DNA from: Clostridium porci
GTDB lineage: Bacteria > Bacillota > Clostridia > Lachnospirales > Lachnospiraceae
Direction of reading: 5' to 3'
DNA: 64,000 bases
Assembly (NCBI RefSeq): GCF_009696375.1
Contig: NZ_VUMD01000017.1
Location: 28,426 to 92,425, forward strand
This document shows, in pieces, positions 51,515 to 58,320 of this stretch (positions within the stretch are counted from its first letter, which is position 1; each line of letters opens with the position of its first letter). The position numbers and the translations under genes were made by a program. A model generated the notes under the pieces. That model had not been told where the DNA came from. It saw nothing but the letters and a program-made list of their open reading frames with translations, and did not search any database.

Positions 51515-51601
51515 GCGCAGGTATGCAAACGGTGAAGCAAGCGGTCTGTAAAACCGTGACCCATGTGGTAAACACTGTAGGTTCGAATCCTACCCGGCGC
51601 A
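51515..51601 (+). tRNA. tRNA-Tyr (GTA)
   Basis: Class II; acceptor GCGCAGG/CCGGCGC with one A-G mismatch, stem GCGGT/ACCGT, loop CTGTAAA. Confidence 0.88.
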
Positions 51602-51606
51602 CTTAT

Positions 51607-51696
51607 GCAGACGTGGCAGAGAGGTCGATTGCGGCAGATTGCTAATCTGTAGATCGGTTTTTCACTGATCCGAAGGTTCGAATCCTTCCGTCTGCG
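51607..51696 (+). tRNA. tRNA-Ser (GCT)
   Basis: Class II; acceptor GCAGACG/CGTCTGC, loop TTGCTAA, long variable arm GATCGG/CTGATC. Confidence 0.9.
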
Positions 51697-51701
51697 TTTT
51701 T

Positions 51702-51790
51702 GGAGATGTACCCAAGAGGCTGTAAGGGAGCGGTTTCGAAAACCGCCAGGCTGGAAGACCGGCACCTGGGTTCGAATCCCAGCGTCTCCG
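51702..51790 (+). tRNA. tRNA-Ser (CGA)
   Basis: Class II; acceptor GGAGATG/CGTCTCC, stem GCGGT/ACCGC, loop TTCGAAA. Close relative of Ser (TGA) at 51384. Confidence 0.9.
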
Positions 51791-51819
51791 CTCATTAAAC
51801 AGAAAGGAAAGAAAAGGTC

Positions 51820-51942
51820 ATGAATACCATTTGGCAGAATAAAGGTAAATCAAGTTATGGACAGTCCGGTGTCAGTAGTCGATCATACTATGGCAGCGAA
51901 CGAATTGGCGTAACTGTAATTTTCTGCCACGGTGCCCATTAA
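51820..51942 (+). CDS. tiny protein, 40 aa, between tRNAs
   Basis: AAAGGAAAGAAAAGG before ATG. Ser/Tyr/Gly-rich with a hydrophobic end (VTVIFCHGAH); no motif. Terminator follows. Confidence 0.5.
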   Translation: MNTIWQNKGKSSYGQSGVSSRSYYGSERIGVTVIFCHGAH

Positions 51943-51963
51943 GTGATTTGGAAACATGTAAGG

Positions 51964-51983
51964 CTCCCTGGCGGGAGTTTTTT
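51964..51983 (+). terminator. rho-independent terminator
   Basis: CTCCC TGGC GGGAG TTTTTT. Confidence 0.88.
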
Positions 51984-52003
51984 GATGTGGAAGGAGTAAC
52001 ATC

Positions 52004-52279
52004 ATGCATCAGACAATGTTTCCATTATTGGTACTTAATGTACTCAAAAATCATGCCACTATAGAAAATCCTCTGACAATCACTGAAATCACAAATTTTA
52101 TCAATCGGGAATTTGCTCCGTTTGCATTTGAAAAAGAGCGTCTGATCAATCGCTCTACCGTAATGCGGATCCTCGATGCAATGGAATTTTGGACAGAAGG
52201 CAATTTGTTTGATTTTCATTTAGTGCAGTGCGGCTCTGATGGGAAGAAAATGTTTTGCTTGCAAGCAAATGAAATTTAG
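52004..52279 (+). CDS. small winged-helix-type DNA-binding protein, 91 aa
   Basis: GGAAGGAG 8 nt before ATG. The order helix, LTITEITNFINREF, then INRSTVMRILDAMEFW recalls the N-terminal helix-turn-helix of WYL-type regulators, without a WYL domain. Probably a regulator; it sits inside the tRNA cluster and is a candidate for one of the promoter classes. Confidence 0.6.
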   Translation: MHQTMFPLLVLNVLKNHATIENPLTITEITNFINREFAPFAFEKERLINRSTVMRILDAMEFWTEGNLFDFHLVQCGSDGKKMFCLQANEI

Positions 52280-52325
52280 ACTTTCAAAACAGTCTACCAC
52301 AGGTAGATAGACAAACAATGAACAC

Positions 52326-52356
52326 TCTTATATAATAACCATAGAACGAAACAAAC
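52326..52356 (+). promoter_or_regulatory. promoter TAGACA-17-TATAAT
   Basis: -35 near 52307-52312 and -10 TATAAT at about 52330-52335, upstream of a tiny ORF; followed by CATAGAACGAAAC, which resembles the downstream half of class A. Confidence 0.5.
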
Positions 52357-52371
52357 AAGGAGGAAATAGCC

Positions 52372-52506
52372 ATGACAACCATGATGATGAAACGCCAATC
52401 TGAAATGAAAAGAGAACGCGCTTGTAAGAAACAGCGTGCTTTTGGCGTGGCATCACGGAATGGATATTTTGATATAGGAGCAGAACAGGATTCGCATACA
52501 ATGTAA
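52372..52506 (+). CDS. tiny basic protein, 44 aa
   Basis: AAGGAGGAAATAGCC before ATG. Met/Lys/Arg/Gln-rich N-terminus, acidic end. Partly similar in composition to the 28-aa ORF at 53391. No motif. Confidence 0.5.
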   Translation: MTTMMMKRQSEMKRERACKKQRAFGVASRNGYFDIGAEQDSHTM

Positions 52507-52527
52507 GTGAATCCGAATGAATCAATG

Positions 52528-52534
52528 CATAATT
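52528..52534 (+). promoter_or_regulatory. class A-like CATAATT before tRNA-Lys
   Basis: TGCATAATT 42 nt before tRNA-Lys (CTT); a terminator hairpin lies between, so its role is unclear. Confidence 0.35.
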
Positions 52535-52541
52535 CCAGTAT

Positions 52542-52576
52542 CAAACCGTTTATCCGTGATGGGTGAACGGTTTTTT
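52542..52576 (+). terminator. rho-independent terminator
   Basis: AAACCGTT...AACGGTTTTTT; the T-run ends at the first base of tRNA-Lys (CTT). Confidence 0.75.
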
Positions 52577-52649
52577 GCGTGTGTAGCTCAGTTGGCAGAG
52601 CATACGACTCTTAATCGTACGGTCGAGGGTTCGATCCCCTCCGCACGCA
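52577..52649 (+). tRNA. tRNA-Lys (CTT)
   Basis: Acceptor GCGTGTG/CGCACGC, stem TACGA/TCGTA, loop CTCTTAA. Confidence 0.92.
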
Positions 52650-52679
52650 TTGGAATGGGGGAACCCATTCGCTTCATAT

Positions 52680-52753
52680 GGCCCCGTAGTCTAGTGGATT
52701 ACGACGGCGGCCTCTCAAGCCGCAGATGCTCGGTTCAATTCCGGCCGGGGTCA
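52680..52753 (+). tRNA. tRNA-Glu (CTC)
   Basis: Acceptor GGCCCCG/CGGGGTC, stem GCGGC/GCCGC, loop CTCTCAA. Confidence 0.88.
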
Positions 52754-52756
52754 TAT

Positions 52757-52826
52757 GCACCGTACCGTGAGGAGCGGCTGCAGTCTGCAAAACTGCATGA
52801 AGACGGTTCGATTCCGCCACGGTGCT
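52757..52826 (+). tRNA. tRNA-Cys (GCA)
   Basis: Perfect acceptor GCACCGT/ACGGTGC, stem GCAGT/ACTGC, loop CTGCAAA; one A-C mismatch in the T-stem. Confidence 0.85.
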
Positions 52827-52848
52827 TTACAAAAAGCCTATTTTTTGT

Positions 52849-52897
52849 TATCCGCAGGAAACCAGAGTTTGTGCCATCCAAGCAGACATGGTATTCT
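52849..52897 (+). promoter_or_regulatory. class B promoter inside the tRNA cluster
   Basis: Box TATCCGCAGG 52849-52858, 10 bp, TTGTGC 52869-52874, 17 bp, TATTCT 52892-52897; 76 bp before tRNA-Lys (TTT). Confidence 0.75.
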
Positions 52898-52973
52898 GTA
52901 TGTATGATCTGATTGGTGCAACACTGATAAGATCGGAAAACACGTATTGGAGCATAACTCCAAAGCATTCTTT

Positions 52974-53046
52974 GTGCGTGTAGCTCAGTTGGCAGAGCAA
53001 ACGACTTTTAATCGTTAGGTCGAGGGTTCAAATCCCTCTACGCACA
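52974..53046 (+). tRNA. tRNA-Lys (TTT)
   Basis: Acceptor GTGCGTG/TACGCAC, stem AACGA/TCGTT, loop CTTTTAA. Confidence 0.92.
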
Positions 53047-53050
53047 TTTT

Positions 53051-53123
53051 GGCCCCACGGTCCAGAGGTTGAGATACCGGCCTTTCAAGCCGGAGATGTC
53101 GGGTTCGATTCCCACTGGGGTCA
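53051..53123 (+). tRNA. tRNA-Glu (TTC)
   Basis: Acceptor GGCCCCA/TGGGGTC, stem CCGGC/GCCGG, loop CTTTCAA. Confidence 0.9.
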
Positions 53124-53127
53124 CTTT

Positions 53128-53198
53128 TGCGGATTCGTATAATGGAAGTACAGCCGACTCTGAATCGGTAGGTATAGGTTCGATTCCTTTATCCGCAG
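53128..53198 (+). tRNA. tRNA-Gln (CTG)
   Basis: Perfect acceptor TGCGGAT/ATCCGCA, stem CCGA/TCGG, loop CTCTGAA. Confidence 0.9.
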
Positions 53199-53210
53199 CT
53201 TGTTTTATAT

Positions 53211-53283
53211 TGGGCTGTCGCCAAGCGGTTACGGCACAGGATTTTGACTCCTGCATTCGTCGGTTCGAATCCGACCAGCCTAG
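53211..53283 (+). tRNA. tRNA-Gln (TTG)
   Basis: Acceptor TGGGCTG/CAGCCTA, stem CAGGA/TCCTG, loop TTTTGAC. Confidence 0.9.
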
Positions 53284-53287
53284 CTTT

Positions 53288-53359
53288 CGGACTATCGCCA
53301 AATGGATAAGGCACACGGCTACGGACCGTGCATTCAGGGTTCGAATCCCCGTAGTCCGG
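53288..53359 (+). tRNA. tRNA-Arg (ACG)
   Basis: Perfect acceptor CGGACTA/TAGTCCG, stem CACGG/CCGTG, loop CTACGGA. A34 needs host TadA to make inosine. Confidence 0.9.
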
Positions 53360-53390
53360 TTTTTAGAAAAATGAAAGGAAGAAGAACGAT

Positions 53391-53477
53391 ATGTTAAGAA
53401 CAGTTCTCTGTCAATGTCAAAAGGAACGAAAACAGGAACGCACTCAAAAACAGTGCGTTATTTGTGTATCTAAATGA
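53391..53477 (+). CDS. tiny protein, 28 aa
   Basis: AAAGGAAGAAGAACGAT before ATG. Two CxC/CxxC-like pairs (CQC, CVIC) around a Lys/Gln/Arg/Glu helix could bind a metal. No family. Confidence 0.45.
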   Translation: MLRTVLCQCQKERKQERTQKQCVICVSK

Positions 53478-53480
53478 CAA

Positions 53481-53529
53481 GATAGAGTGACACCTTGTTT
53501 TTAATATCTGATACAGCACTCACTCTATC
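53481..53529 (+). promoter_or_regulatory. 10-bp inverted repeat upstream of the XRE gene
   Basis: GATAGAGTGA at 53481 and TCACTCTATC at 53520; a candidate operator or hairpin 32 nt before the regulator's ATG. Confidence 0.5.
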
Positions 53530-53561
53530 TGATGATTATAAGCAGAAGAGGAGATTATATC

Positions 53562-53789
53562 ATGAATTTTCCAGTCATTGACCCGGTCGCGACCGGTTCC
53601 AGAATCGACGCCTTAAGAAGAGATAGAGGCTTTAGCGTTGCAGACTTAAAGGATTACTTTGGACTTTCCACTACCAATGCAATTTATAAGTGGATCCATG
53701 GCTATGCACTGCCATCCATCGATAACTTTTTAGCATTAAGCGTATTGTTTGGCGTATCTATTAACGATATGATTGCATACAGAGATTAA
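53562..53789 (+). CDS. XRE-type helix-turn-helix regulator, 75 aa
   Basis: ATG 53562 follows GAGGAG by 9 nt. The domain has RIDALRRDRGFSVADLKDYFGLSTTNAIYKWIHGYALPSIDNFLALSVLFGVSI, a complete Cro/CI-type HTH, with no other domain. The inverted repeat just upstream may be its own operator. Confidence 0.85.
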   Translation: MNFPVIDPVATGSRIDALRRDRGFSVADLKDYFGLSTTNAIYKWIHGYALPSIDNFLALSVLFGVSINDMIAYRD

Positions 53790-53802
53790 GAGACGACGAT
53801 AG

Positions 53803-53832
53803 AAAAGAGACCTGTCAAGGGTCTCTTTTTTG
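53803..53832 (+). terminator. rho-independent terminator
   Basis: AAAAGAGACC/GGTCTCTTTT then TT. Confidence 0.88.
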
Positions 53833-53874
53833 TTTGCTGCACTGTTCCTGTGCGTTTTCTAAGACATTCCATTC

Positions 53875-53881
53875 CATAATT
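53875..53881 (+). promoter_or_regulatory. class A CATAATT element
   Basis: TTCCATAATT then GAACCGAAAT; 49 nt before ATG 53931. Confidence 0.7.
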
Positions 53882-53930
53882 GAACCGAAATATTATAAGA
53901 CATTTGAGTATGTCTGGAAAAGGAGCAAAT

Positions 53931-55307
53931 ATGGAAAAGTTAAAATGTCCGCATTGCGGAGAACAGTTTGAGGTAGATGAAACAGGATATGCCGCGATTG
54001 TAAAGCAGGTCAGAGACAAGGAGTTTGAAAAAGAACTGTTAAGACAGCGAGAAGCTGCGGAAGCAGACAAGTCCAAATCCTTAACGATTGCAGTGGCAGA
54101 GGCAGAAGCAAAGCATCAGGACTACCTGCGTGAGAAAGACGCTGAGATCGCACGCTTAAAGTCCCAGCTGGAATCCGAGCAGGCTCAGAAGGATTCGGTC
54201 GTTCAGTTAACGAAAACAGAGGCTGAGCAGCGTTATCAGAAACAGCTTTTTGACAAGGATACCAAGATTGCGGAATTAAAATCAAAACTGGAATCATCCG
54301 GCAAAGATCGTGATCTGGCCGTCACAACCGCAGAAGCAGAAGCTGCAAAGCAGATGTCTGCAAAAGAGGCAGAGATTGCGGAGCTGAAGAATCAGATCGC
54401 ACTTGGCAAAACGGAAGCGGATTTGAAAGCTCAGAACTTAAAGAGCAGCTATGACGCACAGTTAAAGGCAAAGGACGAGCAGATCGCCTATTACCGCGAC
54501 TTAAAGGCCAAAATGAGCACCAAGATGATTGGCGAGACTTTGGAGCAGCACTGCGAAACCTCCTTTAATCAGGTCCGCGCCCTTGGTTTCCAGAGCGCTT
54601 ATTTTGAGAAGGATAATCAGGTATCAAAATCCGGCAGCAAGGGTGATTACATTTTCAGGGACTTCGATGAGAACGGCTTGGAGTATATCTCCATTATGTT
54701 TGAGATGAAGAACGAAAATGAGACAACCGCCACCAAGCATAAAAACAGCGACTTCTTCAAGGAACTCGATAAGGACCGTAGAGAAAAGGGCTGCGAATAC
54801 GCCGTTCTGGTGTCCATGCTGGAGGCAGACAGTGAACTCTACAACACCGGAATTGTAGAAGTATATCAGTATCCGAAAATGTACGTTATCCGTCCGCAGT
54901 TTTTCCTGACGCTGATCACGCTGTTACGCAATGCCGCACTCAATTCCCTTGGGTACCAGAGAGAGCTGGAGGCGATGCGTAATCAGAACCTGGACATTTC
55001 CAAATTCGAGGAAAGTCTTGCTGATTTCAAGAAACGTTTCGGCCGAAACTACCGGCTGGCCAGTGAAAAGTTTGGCTCTGCAATCGAGGAGATTGATAAA
55101 GCCATTATCAGAATGCAGAAGGTCAAGGAACACCTGTTATCTTCTGAGAACAATTTAAGACTGGCAAATGATAAGGTGGATGATCTGACCGTCAAGAAAT
55201 TGACGAAGGATAATCCGACGATGCAGAAACGTTTTGCAGAACTTACCGACCAGTCAAAGGCACCGGCCATCACAGACTCTTCTCAGCTTACGTCTCAGAC
55301 AGCCTAA
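53931..55307 (+). CDS. DUF2130 protein (zinc ribbon, coiled coil, nuclease-like core)
   Basis: 458 aa. N-terminal [14 protein letters not shown] zinc-ribbon-like start, a long coiled coil (about 25-190), then the conserved DUF2130 core ([23 protein letters not shown] near 200, [10 protein letters not shown] near 237, [16 protein letters not shown] near 258). The D...E-x-K arrangement suggests a PD-(D/E)XK-type fold, although function is unproven. ATG 53931 follows AAAAGGAG. Own class A element and terminator. Confidence 0.82.
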   Translation: MEKLKCPHCGEQFEVDETGYAAIVKQVRDKEFEKELLRQREAAEADKSKSLTIAVAEAEAKHQDYLREKDAEIARLKSQLESEQAQKDSVVQLTKTEAEQRYQKQLFDKDTKIAELKSKLESSGKDRDLAVTTAEAEAAKQMSAKEAEIAELKNQIALGKTEADLKAQNLKSSYDAQLKAKDEQIAYYRDLKAKMSTKMIGETLEQHCETSFNQVRALGFQSAYFEKDNQVSKSGSKGDYIFRDFDENGLEYISIMFEMKNENETTATKHKNSDFFKELDKDRREKGCEYAVLVSMLEADSELYNTGIVEVYQYPKMYVIRPQFFLTLITLLRNAALNSLGYQRELEAMRNQNLDISKFEESLADFKKRFGRNYRLASEKFGSAIEEIDKAIIRMQKVKEHLLSSENNLRLANDKVDDLTVKKLTKDNPTMQKRFAELTDQSKAPAITDSSQLTSQTA

Positions 55308-55316
55308 TTCCAAACA

Positions 55317-55345
55317 AAACAGCGGATGTGCTCCGCTGTTTTTTG
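55317..55345 (+). terminator. rho-independent terminator
   Basis: AAACAGCGGA TGTGC TCCGCTGTTT then TTT. Confidence 0.9.
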
Positions 55346-55400
55346 TTTGCCCAATCGTTACTATATCGCATGAGAGGCGCTGTGCCCACTTTTCCAAAAC

Positions 55401-55407
55401 CATAATT
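55401..55407 (+). promoter_or_regulatory. class A CATAATT element of the second PARP
   Basis: ACCATAATT then GATCCGAACC; 60 nt before ATG 55468. Confidence 0.65.
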
Positions 55408-55467
55408 GATCCGAACCACACAGGCATTGAGAAGCGGTTCTAAAAATCATGGAAGGAAAAAAGAAAA

Positions 55468-56724
55468 ATGGCAGCAGAAAAAATACCAGAGCGATATTTG
55501 ATTCTTGTAGATCCGGAGAAGAACAACAATAAATTCTACAAGATGATTGATGCTGGCAATGGAGAGTGGATTGCGCAGTACGGAAGGGTTGGTAACGGAA
55601 GGGCACAGCAGCGAAAATATTCAAACCGTGTGTACAACACAAAACTTCAGGAAAAACTCGCAAAGGGTTATAAGGATGTTTCCGATCTTCATGCAATATC
55701 GACAGCACCGCAGCAGGAGATCTCGTTTACGGATATTACTGATGAGAAGGTCTCTGAATTTATCAACCGTCTGATGGCATTTGCAAAACACACCATCAAA
55801 AGCAACTACACCGTTAATGCAAACGATGTGACACAGAAGATGGTAGATGAAGCGAGAGGCCTGATTCAGAATCTGAGAAATATCGCAAACAATAACATGT
55901 CAGAAACAACTGTTGTACGCGCTTTTAACGATGTGTTGAAAGAACTGATGCATGTGATTCCACGACGGATTGCCGGCCAGGGAGCAGAGGGAGTCAAACG
56001 TATGATGGCGGCCTGCAAGGCAGATTGTGTGGCCATTATCCTGCGAGAGGAAGAACTCTTGGACATCATGGAAGGTCAGGTAAAAATTCAGGAACGAAAG
56101 TTGGAGTACGTTGGATCCTCACAGACACTCTTAGAAGCGATGGGTATTCAAATGTATACGGCAACTGACAGCCAGGTTGAAGAGGTGAAGCGGCATTTAA
56201 GTCCATCCTTACGCTCTCAGTTAAAAGCAGTGTACCGCGTCATTAACATGAAGACACAGGAGCGATTCGATGCATACTTAAAGGAGAATGCGAACAGCAA
56301 TGGCGCGCCAAAAGTCAAAATGCTTTGGCATGGCAGCCGTAATGAAAACTGGGTGTCCATTTTACAAAAGGGCCTCCTCTTAAAACCGGATGCCGTGATC
56401 ACGGGAAAAATGTTCGGAAACGGCATCTATTTTGCACCGTCTGCAAGAAAATCCTGGGGATACACCTCTGCCGGAAAATGGACCGGAGACCATTCTGACA
56501 CTGCAATCATGTCTCTTTATGCTACGGCCTATGGTGTGCCACATGAAGTGTATAGCCATGACAGCCGTTGGAAAGGGTACAATTTTGACCGTTTGCAGAG
56601 TGATTATCCAAACTGCAGCTGTGTTCATGCAAAAGCAGAGAAAGGGATGTTGCTGGATGATGAGATCATCTTTTACAGAGAGGATCAGATGACAATCTCG
56701 TATATCTGCGAATTTGATGTCTAA
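55468..56724 (+). CDS. WGR-PARP ADP-ribosyltransferase
   Basis: 418 aa. Canonical WGR domain at about 10-70 (FYKMIDAGNGEWIAQYGRVG), helical regulatory domain (about 85-260) and PARP catalytic domain with complete triad His288 (WHGSR), Tyr321 (GIYFAP) and Glu399 (DDEIIFY). WGR domains of PARPs sense DNA breaks, so DNA-damage-dependent ADP-ribosylation is likely (family knowledge plus inference). GGAAGGAAAAAAGAAAA before ATG. Monocistronic. Paralogue of the 511-aa PARP at 42.1 kb but without its N-terminal 100 residues. Confidence 0.93.
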   Translation: MAAEKIPERYLILVDPEKNNNKFYKMIDAGNGEWIAQYGRVGNGRAQQRKYSNRVYNTKLQEKLAKGYKDVSDLHAISTAPQQEISFTDITDEKVSEFINRLMAFAKHTIKSNYTVNANDVTQKMVDEARGLIQNLRNIANNNMSETTVVRAFNDVLKELMHVIPRRIAGQGAEGVKRMMAACKADCVAIILREEELLDIMEGQVKIQERKLEYVGSSQTLLEAMGIQMYTATDSQVEEVKRHLSPSLRSQLKAVYRVINMKTQERFDAYLKENANSNGAPKVKMLWHGSRNENWVSILQKGLLLKPDAVITGKMFGNGIYFAPSARKSWGYTSAGKWTGDHSDTAIMSLYATAYGVPHEVYSHDSRWKGYNFDRLQSDYPNCSCVHAKAEKGMLLDDEIIFYREDQMTISYICEFDV

Positions 56725-56742
56725 GCCATAATAACCGCATCA

Positions 56743-56775
56743 AAAGGGAGTCTATTTTCATAGGCTCTTTTTTTG
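56743..56775 (+). terminator. rho-independent terminator
   Basis: AAAGGGAGTCTA/TAGGCTCTTT stem (imperfect) then TTTT. Confidence 0.75.
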
Positions 56776-56793
56776 TAAGGAGAGATTCCAATC

Positions 56794-56800
56794 CATAATT
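56794..56800 (+). promoter_or_regulatory. class A CATAATT element
   Basis: ATCCATAATT then AAGCAGAAAA; 38 nt before ATG 56839. Confidence 0.68.
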
Positions 56801-56838
56801 AAGCAGAAAAATAGAAGACATAGGAGAGGAGGATGTTT

Positions 56839-57375
56839 ATGATTCACAAAAGCAGATACTATCGTAGAAAGCAGAGGGAGTTACACATCAAAAGAAAGGA
56901 ACATATTCTTCGGGATATTCAGCAGTACGATGATGAATGTATGCCGGTACGGGGGACACTTTCTAAGGGAAAAGTGCATTGTTCCTGTGGTTGCTGTTCG
57001 TTTCAGTCTTACACTGAACAGGATCAGAGAAGAGCGGTAACCATGCTTTTTGACATCAAAGAGGCAGATATGGAAACCGTCGCTGTACGAACAGTAGCCA
57101 GACTCAATAAAATCGCCAGAAATGCTATCCGCACTAAAAATGCCGGGCCGCATTATTCACAGAAAACCAAGGAGTGCTTTGACTACGATGAGTTTTTACT
57201 TGAGTGTCAGTATCAGGCATTTCTCAAGGCACTGTTCGATTGCATCCATGCCGAATGGACGTTCTGTGAACCGTGGACTTTTGTGAACGGTCGTTTTTAT
57301 AGTTATTCCGAAATTCGTAAGGAACTTGAACGATTAAAAGAGGAGATTGATCGCAGAAAAGAGAAATCGAATTAA
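56839..57375 (+). CDS. hypothetical protein with CSCGCC cluster, 178 aa
   Basis: Start ATG 56839 (GAGAGGAGG 6 nt upstream); ATG 56833 overlaps the ribosome site. A very basic N-terminus (SRYYRRKQRELHIKRKEH), then KVHCSCGCC near 47-54, a probable metal-binding knot, and a helical C-terminus. It could bind RNA or DNA. No family name is offered. Confidence 0.65.
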   Translation: MIHKSRYYRRKQRELHIKRKEHILRDIQQYDDECMPVRGTLSKGKVHCSCGCCSFQSYTEQDQRRAVTMLFDIKEADMETVAVRTVARLNKIARNAIRTKNAGPHYSQKTKECFDYDEFLLECQYQAFLKALFDCIHAEWTFCEPWTFVNGRFYSYSEIRKELERLKEEIDRRKEKSN

Positions 57376-57404
57376 GCGACCAGCATGACACTTGCAGCAT
57401 CCTG

Positions 57405-57431
57405 AAAAGTGGGCCATCGTGCCCACTTTTT
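57405..57431 (+). terminator. rho-independent terminator
   Basis: AAAAGTGGGC CATC GTGCCCACTTTTT. Confidence 0.88.
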
Positions 57432-57453
57432 GTAATTCAACGAAATGCCCACC

Positions 57454-57460
57454 CATAATT
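57454..57460 (+). promoter_or_regulatory. class A CATAATT element
   Basis: ACCCATAATT then ACCATGAAAAA; 43 nt before GTG 57504. Confidence 0.68.
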
Positions 57461-57503
57461 ACCATGAAAAATATAGAAAATCGAGTTAAAGGAGGTTCAA
57501 ACG

Positions 57504-57677
57504 GTGGTGCGAACGATCAGAAAAGCATATCGAATTGCCTGCATTGCGATTGGGAAGCGAAGAGTACGCAGAATTATCCTGATAGCCTGCTTAGGAGTAT
57601 GTGCGCTGGCGTATAAAAACAACTTTGACATCGTAAAGACATTTCATGAGCTGGTATATGCCTTGGGGAATGTCTAG
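57504..57677 (+). CDS. small membrane protein, 57 aa
   Basis: GTG start with AAAGGAGG 8 nt upstream. A basic N-terminus (VRTIRKAYR...GKRRVRR) is followed by a hydrophobic segment (about 24-36, IILIACLGVCALAY), so it inserts in the membrane. A competing frame from ATG 57467 has no ribosome site. It lies 30 nt before the nucleotidase gene. Confidence 0.55.
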   Translation: MVRTIRKAYRIACIAIGKRRVRRIILIACLGVCALAYKNNFDIVKTFHELVYALGNV

Positions 57678-57707
57678 GAGAAAAATTTACTGAAGGAGAA
57701 AACGAAC

Positions 57708-58205
57708 ATGAACAGAAAAACAATTTATATCGACCTTGATGGAACAGCAGCAGAGTGGAGAGCGGCTGCCTCTCCGGCAGACTTAAAAAAGAAAGGATAT
57801 TTTGCTACCCTGGCACCGACAGAGATTGCATCATTTGCAAATACTCTGGTTGAAAATGCAGCGTGTGAAGCCTTTATCCTGTCAGCTTATATGCCTGACA
57901 CCTATGCATTTGATGAAAAGCATGACTGGAGCGATCAGCATATTCCGAACATCAATCGCGATCACAGACTCCTGGTACCGTGCGGCGTTAACAAAGCTGC
58001 CTTTGTGATGGAGGCTCTGAGACGCCCGCTGACCAAGGATGATGTCCTGATCGATGATTACAGCATCAATCTCATCGAATGGGAGGCTGCCGGCGGCACT
58101 GCAATTAAGTGGCTCAACGGCATCAATGGAAACAACAACACCTTCAAGGGAACCCGTGTACAGGACATTGATACCTTGCACGAGATTCTGTTTGGAGCAG
58201 CATAA
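57708..58205 (+). CDS. 5'(3')-deoxyribonucleotidase-like HAD phosphatase
   Basis: 165 aa. HAD motif I IYIDLDGTAAEW (Asp9, Asp11), motif II Ser in FILSAY near 64, Lys in GVNKAAF near 100, and motif IV VLIDDY near 120. This matches the NT5C family that dephosphorylates deoxynucleoside monophosphates. GAAGGAGAAAACGAAC before ATG. Balances the reductase and deaminase also carried here. Confidence 0.85.
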   Translation: MNRKTIYIDLDGTAAEWRAAASPADLKKKGYFATLAPTEIASFANTLVENAACEAFILSAYMPDTYAFDEKHDWSDQHIPNINRDHRLLVPCGVNKAAFVMEALRRPLTKDDVLIDDYSINLIEWEAAGGTAIKWLNGINGNNNTFKGTRVQDIDTLHEILFGAA

Positions 58206-58214
58206 TACTTCCTT

Positions 58215-58246
58215 AAAGGAGACGGTTTGATACCGCCTCCTTTTTT
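58215..58246 (+). terminator. rho-independent terminator
   Basis: AAAGGAG-CGGT TTGAT ACCG-CTCCTTT then TTTC. Confidence 0.85.
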
Positions 58247-58284
58247 CGTGTATAAAAAAAAGCGGTTTTTAGAAAGAAATTCCC

Positions 58285-58291
58285 CATAATT
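58285..58291 (+). promoter_or_regulatory. class A CATAATT element
   Basis: CCCCATAATT 29 nt before ATG 58321. Confidence 0.68.
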
Positions 58292-58320
58292 TGATTACAT
58301 TCAAATTAAGGAGGTTTCCA

